DNA of 64,000 nt. Source: Faecalibacterium prausnitzii (lineage in GTDB: Bacteria > Bacillota > Clostridia > Oscillospirales > Ruminococcaceae). Where the stretch lies: NCBI RefSeq assembly GCF_003324185.1, contig NZ_PXUP01000014.1, positions 23,868 through 87,867 of the forward strand. The letters run 5' to 3'. This document shows, in pieces, positions 1-7,567 of this stretch; positions within the stretch are counted from its first letter, which is position 1; each line of letters starts with the position of its first letter. Below the pieces are notes generated by a model. The model did no database searches, was not told the origin of the DNA, and saw only the letters and a program-made list of their open reading frames with translations. A program made the position numbers and the translations under genes.

Positions 1-177
1 CTGCAACAGCATCCATGACCCGAAAAGGGAACTCGCGCAAACTTCATTCGGCATATCTCCGGTTTGAATAGCGGTCTGCACAGCCTCGATCAGATCAACC
101 GCATACCCCAGTTCACACAGGGAAACGTCCATTTCTGCCCAGTTGGGGACAGGGTGATTCTTGGCGGGATGGTTCAT
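1..177 (-). CDS. Hypothetical element protein, partial (C-terminus beyond window)
   Basis: Open for 59 codons from ATG at 177 to the window edge, beginning MNHPAKNHPVPNWAEMDVSL. The start overlaps the stop of the upstream gene as ATGA, with a GGGAG-like site inside that gene's end, so the two are probably translationally coupled. I do not recognise a family. It is the last visible gene of a minus-strand operon that starts near 1118 and continues off the left edge. Confidence 0.6.
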   Translation of the reverse strand, partial: MNHPAKNHPVPNWAEMDVSLCELGYAVDLIEAVQTAIQTGDMPNEVCASSLFGSWMLLQ

Positions 178-506
178 TCTGCTGCACTCCCTTCCTTGGC
201 GGCCTTAGTCTGTGCAAGCAGCTTCCGGCTGGCTGCGATTTTCTGCTGCATCTCTGCCCAGAGTGCGGGCAGGTCTATGCGGGCATCGATGGTCTCCCCA
301 CGATGGATAGAGGACACGCGGAACCCCGCAGCCTCATACTGCTGTGTAATAAACGCCGCGGGGGTCTGGCCCAGACGTGCAAGGGCGCTCAGGCGGCCCC
401 CGTCAAGCACGATCTGCTCCCAGTGAATCGTGCGGGGCTTGGGCTCCCGGGTGTCGATGTATTCCACCTCGTAGGCGGTCAAAGTGATTCGCTTTTCCAG
501 TTTCAT
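174..506 (-). CDS. Hypothetical element protein, 110 aa
   Basis: ATG at 506 is chosen over upstream starts because GGAGGG lies at the right distance before it. The product is a small soluble charged protein starting MKLEKRITLTAYEVEYID, with a central hydrophobic-charged segment and a lysine/alanine-rich C-terminal helix (QQKIAASRKLLAQTKAAK). No catalytic motif is visible. It sits in the left-running operon of the integrated element. Function not recognised. Confidence 0.65.
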   Translation of the reverse strand: MKLEKRITLTAYEVEYIDTREPKPRTIHWEQIVLDGGRLSALARLGQTPAAFITQQYEAAGFRVSSIHRGETIDARIDLPALWAEMQQKIAASRKLLAQTKAAKEGSAAE

Positions 507-570
507 GGTGTTACCCTCCAACAATGGCCCGGCGGGGCTCCTCTGGCTCCGCCGGGGATCTCGGTTTGTG

Positions 571-903
571 TTACTGCTGCGCCAGCGGCTGCACCTGCGA
601 AACGCCAAAGAACGACGCTTTATAGGTCTGGCCGTCGCCCTTGCTGGCGTGAATCAACGGGCATTGGAACAGGCAGCGGCTGCCGTGGACAACCTCAAAA
701 CCCAGCTTGCGCCAGTCTGACCATGTGTGCACCTCCTCGGTCACGCCAAAGTCTTGGCGGCTCTCCTCGATGCGCTGGGCGTTGATCGGTGCGGCCTTGG
801 CGGCCATCCATGCACGATGCAGGCACTCGGCAAAGGCTGCAACGCCCTTCCGGTACAGCTGCCATGCACGGGTCATAATCTGGGAAAGATCGTATTTTTT
901 CAT
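571..903 (-). CDS. Small element protein of the MKKYDLSQIM type, 110 aa
   Basis: ATG at 903 follows GGAGG by 7-8 bases; longer starts lack a ribosome site. The N-terminus MKKYDLSQIMTRAWQLYRK resembles a family of short proteins that I recall from phages and conjugative elements of Clostridia, usually annotated hypothetical. Tryptophans and basic residues are frequent in the first half. It is second in the left-running operon, after a short possible ORF at 920-1078. Function unknown. Confidence 0.65.
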   Translation of the reverse strand: MKKYDLSQIMTRAWQLYRKGVAAFAECLHRAWMAAKAAPINAQRIEESRQDFGVTEEVHTWSDWRKLGFEVVHGSRCLFQCPLIHASKGDGQTYKASFFGVSQVQPLAQQ

Positions 904-919
904 GGTGAAAACCTCCGCT

Positions 920-1078
920 TTACTCTGCGGGGCCATCCGTGTTATAATAAAGATAGCCCCTGTTCTGGGTGCGGCTCGGTGTAAGTTTGGTAGACGGCAC
1001 CGGGCCTTTTCTTATATACAGCAGGCGGGAGTGGGTTACTGTCTTAGCTAACTCTAGGTCTTTGCGCTCCCGGTACAT
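920..1078 (-). CDS. Possible small ORF, 52 aa, first of left-running operon
   Basis: ATG at 1078 gives MYRERKDLELAKTVTHSRL and a stop 16 bases before the next start, with an AAGGGG stretch about 8 bases upstream as a poor ribosome site. Position directly behind the putative promoter near 1118 and tight spacing to the next gene speak for a real gene. The lack of any recognisable domain and the arginine-rich composition speak against it. Confidence 0.3.
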   Translation of the reverse strand: MYRERKDLELAKTVTHSRLLYIRKGPVPSTKLTPSRTQNRGYLYYNTDGPAE

Positions 1079-1117
1079 CCTTCGCCCCTTGCCTTCCGGT
1101 CGTGCTCCCTTGCTGTG

Positions 1118-1126
1118 ATTATAGCA
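1118..1126 (-). promoter_or_regulatory. Candidate extended -10 promoter for left-running operon
   Basis: On the minus strand a TG-C-TATAAT extended -10 occupies 1118-1126. No good -35 hexamer sits 16-18 bases upstream, as expected for an extended -10 promoter. It lies 40 bases downstream of the start codon region of the divergent regulator and faces left. Confidence 0.45.
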
Positions 1127-1183
1127 TACACCTTTTAATGTGCATAATCTATTGATGCAGTGCACAAATATACATCATATAAA

Positions 1184-1200
1184 GTGTATATATTATACAC
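1184..1200. promoter_or_regulatory. Palindromic operator candidate, GTGTATA-TAT-TATACAC
   Basis: Perfect 7-bp inverted repeat with 3-bp centre, directly abutting the -35 of the plus-strand promoter at 1201. Related half-sites (TGCACA near 1160, TGTACA at 1211-1216) occur on both sides. The arrangement between divergent genes suggests binding by the neighbouring 80-aa XRE protein; that is inference. Confidence 0.5.
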
Positions 1201-1229
1201 TTGAAAGCGTGTACAACGTGTGTTATACT
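1201..1229 (+). promoter_or_regulatory. Sigma-A promoter of the small XRE regulator
   Basis: -35 TTGAAA at 1201-1206, 17-bp spacer, -10 TATACT at 1224-1229. It predicts a start near 1236, only 20 bases before the ATG at 1256. Confidence 0.7.
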
Positions 1230-1255
1230 TAGTACAATGAAGGAGGTGCAGTTAT

Positions 1256-1498
1256 ATGCCGATCAGGTTTGACAAACTATTTGAACTCATGCACGAAAAA
1301 GGATTGACCACCTATAAGATACGAAAGAACAGGATTATTTCAGAAGGTACCTTGCAAAAGCTGCGGGAGAACAGCGCAGTTTCCACCGAAAGCATCACCG
1401 CTCTTTGCGCTGCATTGGACTGCCAGCCCGGCGACATTATGGAGTATGTTCCAGAGATTTCAGTAGAGCTCTCAGACAGCGCCAACGCCAAAGAGTAA
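1256..1498 (+). CDS. XRE-family (Cro/CI-type) small transcriptional regulator
   Basis: An 80-aa protein that is essentially one helix-turn-helix domain: RFDKLFELMHEKGLTTYKIR, then a recognition region around SEGTLQKLRENSAVS and the closing helix ALCAALDCQPGDIMEYVP typical of the short YozG-like group. ATG at 1256 is preceded by AGGAGGTG. It is transcribed away from the left-running operon and its promoter carries a palindrome, so it is probably an autoregulated switch controlling the accessory operon of the element. Confidence 0.85.
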   Translation: MPIRFDKLFELMHEKGLTTYKIRKNRIISEGTLQKLRENSAVSTESITALCAALDCQPGDIMEYVPEISVELSDSANAKE

Positions 1499-1516
1499 AA
1501 CTATCCAGACAAACAG

Positions 1517-1563
1517 AAAACGCCTCACACAGAGCCGCAGAGGGCCGCTGTGCGGGGCGTTTT
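1517..1563. terminator. Bidirectional intrinsic terminator
   Basis: AAAACGCC at 1517-1524 pairs with GGCGTTTT at 1556-1563, with further pairing CACAG/CTGTG inside. T-runs exist in both directions, so it can end the XRE gene and the convergent minus-strand operon whose last gene stops at 1567. Confidence 0.75.
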
Positions 1564-1566
1564 GTC

Positions 1567-1776
1567 TTATCTGCGCCGCCGGGCGCGCGTGCCGTTCAAA
1601 GTACGATCTAAAAGCTCGTCCAGCTCATCGGCCACGATGTGCACATAGCGCCAGCCGTGGGCGCTGCACTCCTCGACACTGCACATGGTGCGCGAACCGT
1701 CCGGCCTCTGGCACTCGATCTGCAAAGGCTTGGCGCGGGTCTGGGCGATCTCCTCCAAAAGGTCAGGTGTCTGCAT
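1567..1776 (-). CDS. Hypothetical element protein, 69 aa
   Basis: ATG at 1776 follows AGGAGG, located inside the 3' end of the upstream HTH gene, giving a 14-base overlap and likely translational coupling. Sequence begins MQTPDLLEEIAQTRAKPLQI and ends in an arginine cluster. It is the distal gene of the primase operon. No family recognised. Confidence 0.65.
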   Translation of the reverse strand: MQTPDLLEEIAQTRAKPLQIECQRPDGSRTMCSVEECSAHGWRYVHIVADELDELLDRTLNGTRARRRR

Positions 1777-2191
1777 CCGGCTGCGCCTCCTCTTGGTTTC
1801 TGGGAGCGGGCAGCGGGGCCCCGGGGATATCGTCCACGAATACCACCCGCATAGCGCTGCCGCCGCTGCTGGCCTCAGAGAAGCGCAGGCCATAATCTAA
1901 CAGCGCCTTGGCAGCATTCACGCGGGCTTGCGCCTGCTCCTTGGGATTCTCTGCAATGCTGCGCAGAGTACCCACAGCGGCCCCGTAGGACGCGGCCAGA
2001 CTGTTCACAGCCTCGCTCAGTTGCGCCTCTCTGCCCTCTGCCAGAGCTGCGGCGAACTGGGGCAAAGTCTTGTATTTGGTTATGACCCGGTCACTCAGGC
2101 CGCAGGCCCGGGCTGCTGCTGCGGTGGTGGGGTTCGTCAGCAGTGCCGCCAGAGCCTTGCGCTGGTTCGGGGTCAGGGTTTCGGCGATCAA
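1763..2191 (-). CDS. HTH protein resembling phage terminase small subunits
   Basis: 142 aa with N-terminal helix-turn-helix: LTPNQRKALAALLTNPTTAA followed by ARACGLSDRVITKYK, the layout seen in phBC6A51-type HTH/terminase small subunit proteins of phages and satellites. A long alanine-rich helical region follows (about residues 50-105), then a proline-rich acidic tail. The start is TTG at 2191 with GAGGTG 8 bases upstream; no ATG fits. In satellites a TerS homologue redirects packaging of a helper phage, but here no partner large subunit is visible, so a regulatory role is equally possible. Confidence 0.6.
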   Translation of the reverse strand: MIAETLTPNQRKALAALLTNPTTAAAARACGLSDRVITKYKTLPQFAAALAEGREAQLSEAVNSLAASYGAAVGTLRSIAENPKEQAQARVNAAKALLDYGLRFSEASSGGSAMRVVFVDDIPGAPLPAPRNQEEAQPDADT

Positions 2192-2237
2192 TAAAATTCA
2201 CCTCGTTTTCGGAAATTTGCGGCTGAACTGGGCACGA

Positions 2238-2678
2238 TCAGGCACCGATCTGGGAGGCCAGCGCCTCGTTGAACGATGTCAGACTAGGAAAGCCCTCGGC
2301 AAAGGCAGCGGCCCGACGTTGGGACTGCTGCAAGACGTTTTCCCCTGCATCCAGCTTCTGCCGCCAAAGACTGAACGGCACCGGCCAGCGCTCGGCCATG
2401 TACGCCAAAGCCTCCGCCGGGGTGTCAAAGTATTTGCCGCTGCCGTGGAACTGCACCGAATAGGTGCCCCCGGCGGGCAGGGTCAGAGCGCCAGCCCGGA
2501 ACAACAGCATAGCGTCAGCAGGCAGCACAAACAGGGTGTCACTCGTGCTGCGGTCGGATACGATGGGTAGGGACTTCAACCCTCCCGCCCAGTCAGGGGA
2601 CAGCTCGAAACGGCGCTGCATGAACACCTCGCCGCCGGGCACTCGGAACGAAAAAATCTCAGAAAAAACAGATTCCAT
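2238..2678 (-). CDS. Hypothetical element protein, 146 aa
   Basis: Start ATG at 2678 after GAGGAG; the open frame extends further upstream but through the AT-rich iteron region. The protein begins MESVFSEIFSFRVPGGEVFM and contains an aromatic, mostly beta-like N-terminal half and a helical C-terminal half. It lies just downstream of the primase-helicase and the putative origin. No family recognised. Confidence 0.6.
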   Translation of the reverse strand: MESVFSEIFSFRVPGGEVFMQRRFELSPDWAGGLKSLPIVSDRSTSDTLFVLPADAMLLFRAGALTLPAGGTYSVQFHGSGKYFDTPAEALAYMAERWPVPFSLWRQKLDAGENVLQQSQRRAAAFAEGFPSLTSFNEALASQIGA

Positions 2679-2776
2679 GTTGTACTCCTCTCGCGCACTG
2701 GCCCCGGCGGGGTGGGCGCTGCGGCCCTTTTCCCGCCAGAGTGTGCGTGATTTCAAAAATGACGTAATATCGTATG

Positions 2777-2869
2777 GGTGCAAGCTAGTGCAAGCTGATA
2801 TGTAAATTCTAAAAAGTGAAATTTTAATCTCTTTAGGGAATTTACGTTTCGGCTTGCACAGCTTGCACC
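2777..2869. other. Candidate replication origin: inverted iterons flanking AT-rich core
   Basis: Left arm 2777-2797 has two GTGCAAGCT repeats (2778 and 2788, 10 bp apart, one helical turn). Right arm 2850-2869 has two inverted copies (GGCTTGCAC at 2851, AGCTTGCAC at 2860). Between them are 52 strongly AT-rich bases. The block follows immediately after the primase-helicase stop at 2890. Iterons around an AT-rich region next to the rep/alpha gene is the origin layout known from SaPI and P4. Confidence 0.6.
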
Positions 2870-2889
2870 TTTTGGCGGAAAAGCGGGAA

Positions 2890-5100
2890 TCAGAGGACGT
2901 CAACGCCCAGTCTTAAACCGGTGTAAATCATTCCTGCTTTTGTCTTGTGACGCTCAAACCCGGCGGCCTCCAAAGCTGTTTTGAAGTCATTGGAGCGGCG
3001 GCAGTATTCGCCGCTCTCGTCGCAGTATGTGCGGTAGGCAAGCTGCAAATCGCTGGCCTTTACCGTAAAATCCTTGCCCACCTCGCACTGTTCTGTAATA
3101 AACTGGCTCAACCAGTCATTTTCTGCCCGGTATGCCTCTACCTCGGTCTGTACGCATTGCGGGAGGGTCAGGGTGCAGCCGTTGGCAATAAACCGCCGGG
3201 CTCCCTCGACCATCCACGCCAGCACAGCGCCGCCAGCGCTTTCAACCAGAAAAGAACAATAATCTTTCACTTCGCCCCGCTGCCCACGAAAGGACGCACG
3301 GCAGGGAATGACGACCAGACGGCTCCACGTGCCTGCATCAGAGCTGCCCACTCGGGGGAGGAAATTGGTGTACAGCACCGGGGTATGGCTCGGGACGAAC
3401 TGAAAAGGATCCCGATATTTTGGGTTTGCCGTGATGGGGTCGGTGCTGCTGATACGTTTCAAAATGGAGGTATCCAGACGGCGGCCCTCTTCTAGTTCGG
3501 CAGCGATCACCAACCGGCGGCCCCGTAGTTCTGCCAGCTCCGGCCCTGCGTTTTTGTTGGCGCTGGAGGTCAGCACATCAGCAGACAGCGCCCCGGCATA
3601 GTCCCCCAGCACGTGGGCCAGCGTGTTAAAGAAGGTGGATTTGCCGTTTCCGCCTGCGCCGTAGGCAATCAACAGCGCCTCGGTGTACACCCGGCCAACG
3701 GCAGCCATGCCAGCAACCTGCTGCAAGTAGTCGATCAACTCACGATCACCACAGGCGAACCGGTCAACAAACGCCGCCCAGAGTGCTGCGCCCTTGTCAG
3801 ACAGGGCAACGGCGGTGCATTTGGTGCATCGGTCGGCGGGGGCGTTGGGGCGTGTCTGCCCGGTGCGCAGGTCGATCACGCCGCCAGGGGTGTTCAGCAA
3901 GAACGGATCAGCGTCCAGCTCGTCAACGCCAACGGCGACCATGTGGGCAGCCTCACCTAAAGCCGCCTTAATGCCGCCAGCGTTGCGCTGCTGCTGCACG
4001 AATTTGAGGTATGCCCGGGCAGCTGCCTGCTGCCGCTTGGCCTCGCCTGCCGCGATCTCGTCAGCATCGGCCAGAGCGTCCACAGCTGCGTGCACGTCCT
4101 TCCGGGCCTCGATTAGCTGCCGATCGGTCAGGTTATGGAACCGCAGATGCACGGCCGCCTCGCTCTGGGCGAACTTGTGCCCGTCCCAGCACAGCCAGCC
4201 GGTGCCCTCAGAATAGAGGACTTCCCCGGCGGTGTCAGCTGCGAACACGCGGGCCTGTCCGACGTTGGAGAAGTCCAGCGGGCGCAGACTGCCGCCGGGC
4301 TGCGGCTGCAAGCCTTGCAAAGCGTACTCCGCCGGGGTCAGATAGTCCGGGCGGCTCTCGACCTTGCGCCGGTAGGCGGCCACAGCTGTGCCCCAGATGG
4401 TAGACAGCTCGCCCTCGTCCAGCGGCGGGGTGCACGCCTCTGCCCGGCGGTCGAACTCGGCGCGGGCCTCCTCAGTGTCGCCCAGACGCTTGAGCAGCTG
4501 GAACGCAAAACGGGAAAGAGTGCTGTTTCGCTGCCCCTCCGGGATCTCCTGCAAGGCCGCTGTGCTGCCCTCTGCGCCCTCCTCGTCAACGTAGGGAAAC
4601 AGGTCAGACAGTAGCAAAGCGCCCTCCACAGCAAAGCCCCGGGGTGATTCCACGCCAAACATAAACCGGGCTGCATCAATGGCGTTGGCATCAAAATAGG
4701 GGAACGCTGCACACACGCTGCGCTTCAGCTGTTCGACCTCTGCCCGGTCAGTGGTCGGCTCGATGGGAAAGTAGCAATGAAATCTCGGCACCGCCGGGCT
4801 GCTGCCTTTCGGCTGCATATCGTGGCGGGAGAAAACAATCATGTGCGCCACGCCGGGGAAGTCCTCGGCGATCTGCTCCGGCTGCACGATCTGGCCGTGG
4901 TCGTTGTCCACATCCAGAACGATGCAATCCGCCAGTCTAAAGCCGTCAAGGCTGCGGCGGCTGCCCTCAAATTCGGCCGCCACATGGTCGAACCGGGCAG
5001 CGGTCTGAAGGTCGGAAAAGCCGGTGATAACCCGGCGGCGGGGGTATAGGGTGTTTCGTGTGTCGCCTCTCTGGGCGGCGCAGTGAAGGGTAAAAGACAT
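2890..5100 (-). CDS. P4-alpha-like primase-helicase (AEP primase, SF3 helicase)
   Basis: 736 aa. Residues about 1-180 form an archaeo-eukaryotic-type primase domain with the metal-binding DVDND at 63-67; a PriCT-like segment follows at about 190-245. The SF3 helicase domain has Walker A GAGGNGKST at 481-489, an acidic Walker B-like VIAAELEEG and the sensor-like VLYTNFLPRV. The C-terminal 100 residues look like a winged helix that could bind an origin. ATG at 5100 has GAGGAG upstream. It probably initiates replication of the excised element at the iteron block 2777-2869. Confidence 0.85.
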   Translation of the reverse strand: MSFTLHCAAQRGDTRNTLYPRRRVITGFSDLQTAARFDHVAAEFEGSRRSLDGFRLADCIVLDVDNDHGQIVQPEQIAEDFPGVAHMIVFSRHDMQPKGSSPAVPRFHCYFPIEPTTDRAEVEQLKRSVCAAFPYFDANAIDAARFMFGVESPRGFAVEGALLLSDLFPYVDEEGAEGSTAALQEIPEGQRNSTLSRFAFQLLKRLGDTEEARAEFDRRAEACTPPLDEGELSTIWGTAVAAYRRKVESRPDYLTPAEYALQGLQPQPGGSLRPLDFSNVGQARVFAADTAGEVLYSEGTGWLCWDGHKFAQSEAAVHLRFHNLTDRQLIEARKDVHAAVDALADADEIAAGEAKRQQAAARAYLKFVQQQRNAGGIKAALGEAAHMVAVGVDELDADPFLLNTPGGVIDLRTGQTRPNAPADRCTKCTAVALSDKGAALWAAFVDRFACGDRELIDYLQQVAGMAAVGRVYTEALLIAYGAGGNGKSTFFNTLAHVLGDYAGALSADVLTSSANKNAGPELAELRGRRLVIAAELEEGRRLDTSILKRISSTDPITANPKYRDPFQFVPSHTPVLYTNFLPRVGSSDAGTWSRLVVIPCRASFRGQRGEVKDYCSFLVESAGGAVLAWMVEGARRFIANGCTLTLPQCVQTEVEAYRAENDWLSQFITEQCEVGKDFTVKASDLQLAYRTYCDESGEYCRRSNDFKTALEAAGFERHKTKAGMIYTGLRLGVDVL

Positions 5101-5137
5101 TGGTAAAGGCTCCTCTGTTCTGGTGAAAATTTACATC

Positions 5138-5350
5138 TCAGTTGACCCGGCGAACACCCTCGGCCTCAGCTGCTGCGGGCGTGTCGGTGCCGTTCAGATA
5201 GGCCGCCAGACTGTCAAGGTTGACAAGAATGCGGCGGCCGCAGCGGATGGACTGCACTGCCCCCTCTGCGCAGAGAACACGGACGCGATACACGGCCAAA
5301 CCGCTGCGGCTGGCGGCATCGGTGACGGAACACATAGTAGGTAACGACAT
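5138..5350 (-). CDS. AlpA/excisionase-like small HTH protein
   Basis: 70 aa, MSLPTMCSVTDAASRSGLAV then YRVRVLCAEGAVQSIRCGRR and ILVNLDSLAAYLNG: the short winged-HTH of the MerR/AlpA/excisionase type. ATG at 5350 follows AAGGAGG. It is first in the left-running replication operon, opposite the regulator-integrase operon, the usual place of xis in satellites. Role as recombination directionality factor is inferred from size and position. Confidence 0.65.
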   Translation of the reverse strand: MSLPTMCSVTDAASRSGLAVYRVRVLCAEGAVQSIRCGRRILVNLDSLAAYLNGTDTPAAAEAEGVRRVN

Positions 5351-5393
5351 TGTAAAAGCCTCCTTGTTGTAGTTAAACGTGACTTAAAAGTAC

Positions 5394-5446
5394 TTGACAG
5401 CGCTGTTCTGTGATGATAGTATAGCATTAGGAAATCTAAATGTTAA
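5394..5446. promoter_or_regulatory. Two overlapping divergent promoters sharing one -10
   Basis: Plus strand: TTGACA 5394-5399, 17-bp spacer, TAGTAT 5417-5422, driving regulator-integrase. Minus strand: TTAACA (complement of 5441-5446), 17-bp spacer, TATACT (complement of 5418-5423), driving the xis-like and primase genes. The two -10 hexamers occupy almost the same bases, so polymerase can use only one direction at a time. Confidence 0.75.
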
Positions 5447-5451
5447 GTTGT

Positions 5452-5466
5452 ATTTCAAAATGAAAT
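5452..5466. promoter_or_regulatory. Operator candidate, ATTTCA-AAA-TGAAAT
   Basis: Perfect 6-bp inverted repeat in the leader of the regulator gene, just beside the minus-strand -35; another ATTTCA half-site lies near 5490. A repressor bound here would block leftward initiation and the rightward transcript. The binder is presumably the 197-aa XRE protein (inference). Confidence 0.45.
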
Positions 5467-5509
5467 AATCGAGAAAAATCTGACAGCGGTATTTCAAGGA
5501 GGCTATAAA

Positions 5510-6103
5510 ATGGGCATTGAACTTGCACGGCTGCAAGGAGCTTTTGCAGCGTATCAAAAACAGCTTGGCGTACGAACACAAAGTGATCTCGGCGCGGAAA
5601 TCCATGTGCAGCAGTCCACTGTTTCCAACTGGCTGCGGGGCGCTCGCTCTGTTCCTGCGGAAAAGGTGCCAGAACTCGCAAAGGCTCTCGGATGTTCGAC
5701 CGACTATCTTTTTGGACTGACCGACCAACCCGCACCAGACCCGAACGCAAGAGGCGCAGGAGAATATACAGGTCTCAGCCCGGCGGCAATCTCCGCACTG
5801 CATGATATGGAAACGGCGCCATTCATTGCAGATTATACAAAAATGGCGCTGGAAGGTTTTTCCATGCCCGACAGTGCGGCAGATGTAAAAACAGCCCTCT
5901 CGCGGCTACTGTGCATGGATGAAATGCAGCGGGCGCTTGCATCTATTGAGCCATGTAAAGAGGCCCGACGGGTGGCCATTGCCTCGCAGGACTGGGAACA
6001 GCAGGAGCAGCGGAGCAAGGCCGAATTTGAAGCAGCGTATCTGCGTTTCCAAATAATTGATGCAGTCACACACTGTATCGACGATCTTTTGAAGGAGGAG
6101 TAA
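5510..6103 (+). CDS. XRE-family phage-type repressor
   Basis: 197 aa. Residues about 5-70 form a CI-like HTH: YQKQLGVRTQSDLGAEIHVQ followed by STVSNWLRGARSVPAEKVPE and the closing LAKALGCSTDYLFGL. The rest (about 80-197) is helical without a recognised domain and lacks an obvious LexA-type Ser-Lys protease motif, so induction may need an anti-repressor. ATG at 5510 follows AAGGAGG. Stop is 3 bases before the integrase start, so the two form one operon under the overlapping promoter. Confidence 0.85.
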   Translation: MGIELARLQGAFAAYQKQLGVRTQSDLGAEIHVQQSTVSNWLRGARSVPAEKVPELAKALGCSTDYLFGLTDQPAPDPNARGAGEYTGLSPAAISALHDMETAPFIADYTKMALEGFSMPDSAADVKTALSRLLCMDEMQRALASIEPCKEARRVAIASQDWEQQEQRSKAEFEAAYLRFQIIDAVTHCIDDLLKEE

Positions 6104-6106
6104 ACC

Positions 6107-7528
6107 GTGGCCAGCATCAAAAAGCGCACCGGCAAAAATGGCGTTTCCTACCAAATCACTGTTTCCGCCGGGTATGATTCAACCGGGCGAAAGATGATTC
6201 ACACTAAAACATGGGCACCAGAAAAAGGCATGACCCCACGCCAGACTGAAAAGGCTTTGCAGCGGGCGGCTGCTGATTTTGAGCGATCTATTGAATTGGG
6301 GTTTCAGCTGGACAACCGCCAGACCTTTGCAGAGTATGCCGGTTATGTGCTCGGCCTCAAAGAGCAAGAGGGCTGCAAGGTGCGAACGCTCGACCGGTAC
6401 AAAGAACTCCTCGTGCGTATCAATCAGGCAATCGGCCATTTGAAACTCGTGGATATCCGGCCTCAGCACCTGAACGCATTCTATAAGAACCTTGGCGAAA
6501 ATGGGCTGCGTAAAGGGAACGGCAAGGCTACGGCAAAGCCTGCGCTGCTGGAAAAGGTCAAGCAGCAGGGCATAAAACGCCCCGATCTGGCACAGGCCGC
6601 CGGGGTGGGCACCTCGACTATTAACGCCATCATGCGCGGGGAGAAGGTGCGGCAGGAAAAGGCGCAGGCCGTAGCGCAGGCTCTTGGCGCTCCCCTGTCA
6701 GAGCTTTTCAAGGTGGAGGCGAACACAGCCCCACTCTCTGCAAAAACCGTTCTGGAACACCATCGGTTGATCTCCACCATCCTTGCGCAGGCAGAGAAAG
6801 AAATGCTCGTGCCCTACAATGCAGCGGAAAAGGCAACTCCGCCAAAGGTAGCACGGGCAGAGCCGAACTATTTTCAACCGGCTGAAATCCGGGCGATTCT
6901 GGACGCGCTCGACACAGAGCCGCTCAAATGGCGCACCATTGTGAATCTCATGATCGTTACCGGCTGCCGCCGGGGTGAAATTATGGGTCTGCGGTGGGAT
7001 AGGGTCAGTTTTGACCTGAACCGCATTAAGATTGACCGTGCCTTGCTTTACACAAAGTCCCGGGGCGTATATGAGGACAGCACGAAAACCAGTGATGTAC
7101 GGTATCTGCGTCTCCCGGCGGAAACTATGCAGCTGCTGCGGGAGTGGAAACAGGAACAGGAGCACAACCGCCTCATGTGCGCCAACCTCTGGACGAATAG
7201 CGGCTATGTGTTCACACAGGACGATGGGCAGCGTATGAACCCGGACAGTATAACCGCTTGGCTGCGGGGCTTCTCTGAACGCCACGGGCTGCCGCACATC
7301 AACCCGCACGCATTCCGGCACACGGTCGCCTCTGTCCTGATCTCCAACGGCACAGACGTTGTGACAGTCAGCAAGCAGTTGGGCCATGCCTCCGTCACGA
7401 CCACAGAGGGATTCTATGCGCACATGATTGAGGAGCAAAAGGCAAAGGCCACAGAGTGCATAGCGGATGTTCTGCTGCGCTCTGGGCGGCGATCTGGCCC
7501 CGATCTGAACGCCATCAAGCAGGCATGA
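6107..7528 (+). CDS. int: Tyrosine integrase with inserted HTH domain
   Basis: 473 aa site-specific recombinase. N-terminal arm-binding domain about 1-60; core-binding domain about 70-245, interrupted at about 143-205 by a complete XRE-like helix-turn-helix (LLEKVKQQGIKRPDLAQAAG, then VGTSTINAIMRGEKV). Catalytic domain carries Arg in CRRGEIMGLRW (about 289), H401-x-x-R404 (HAFRHT), H427 (LGH) and Tyr 437 (GFYAHM). Start is an ATG-like site with AAGGAGGAG overlapping the upstream stop region; the first codon at 6107 is GTG. It should integrate the element into the 3' part of tRNA-fMet, whose fragment lies 165 bases downstream. Confidence 0.95.
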   Translation: MASIKKRTGKNGVSYQITVSAGYDSTGRKMIHTKTWAPEKGMTPRQTEKALQRAAADFERSIELGFQLDNRQTFAEYAGYVLGLKEQEGCKVRTLDRYKELLVRINQAIGHLKLVDIRPQHLNAFYKNLGENGLRKGNGKATAKPALLEKVKQQGIKRPDLAQAAGVGTSTINAIMRGEKVRQEKAQAVAQALGAPLSELFKVEANTAPLSAKTVLEHHRLISTILAQAEKEMLVPYNAAEKATPPKVARAEPNYFQPAEIRAILDALDTEPLKWRTIVNLMIVTGCRRGEIMGLRWDRVSFDLNRIKIDRALLYTKSRGVYEDSTKTSDVRYLRLPAETMQLLREWKQEQEHNRLMCANLWTNSGYVFTQDDGQRMNPDSITAWLRGFSERHGLPHINPHAFRHTVASVLISNGTDVVTVSKQLGHASVTTTEGFYAHMIEEQKAKATECIADVLLRSGRRSGPDLNAIKQA

Positions 7529-7533
7529 AAAAA

Positions 7534-7567
7534 GCCCCGGCGGGAACTCCTGCCGGGGTGTATTTTT
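7534..7567 (+). terminator. Intrinsic terminator of the integrase operon
   Basis: CCCCGGC (7535-7541) pairs with GCCGGGG (7552-7558), GG/CC extends it; TATTTTT follows. It begins six bases after the stop codon. Confidence 0.75.

Noticed and set aside
5436..5803. Minus-strand frames of 104 and 139 codons opposite the XRE repressor
   Set aside because: They are antisense to the repressor and lack ribosome sites; the repressor HTH is clear.
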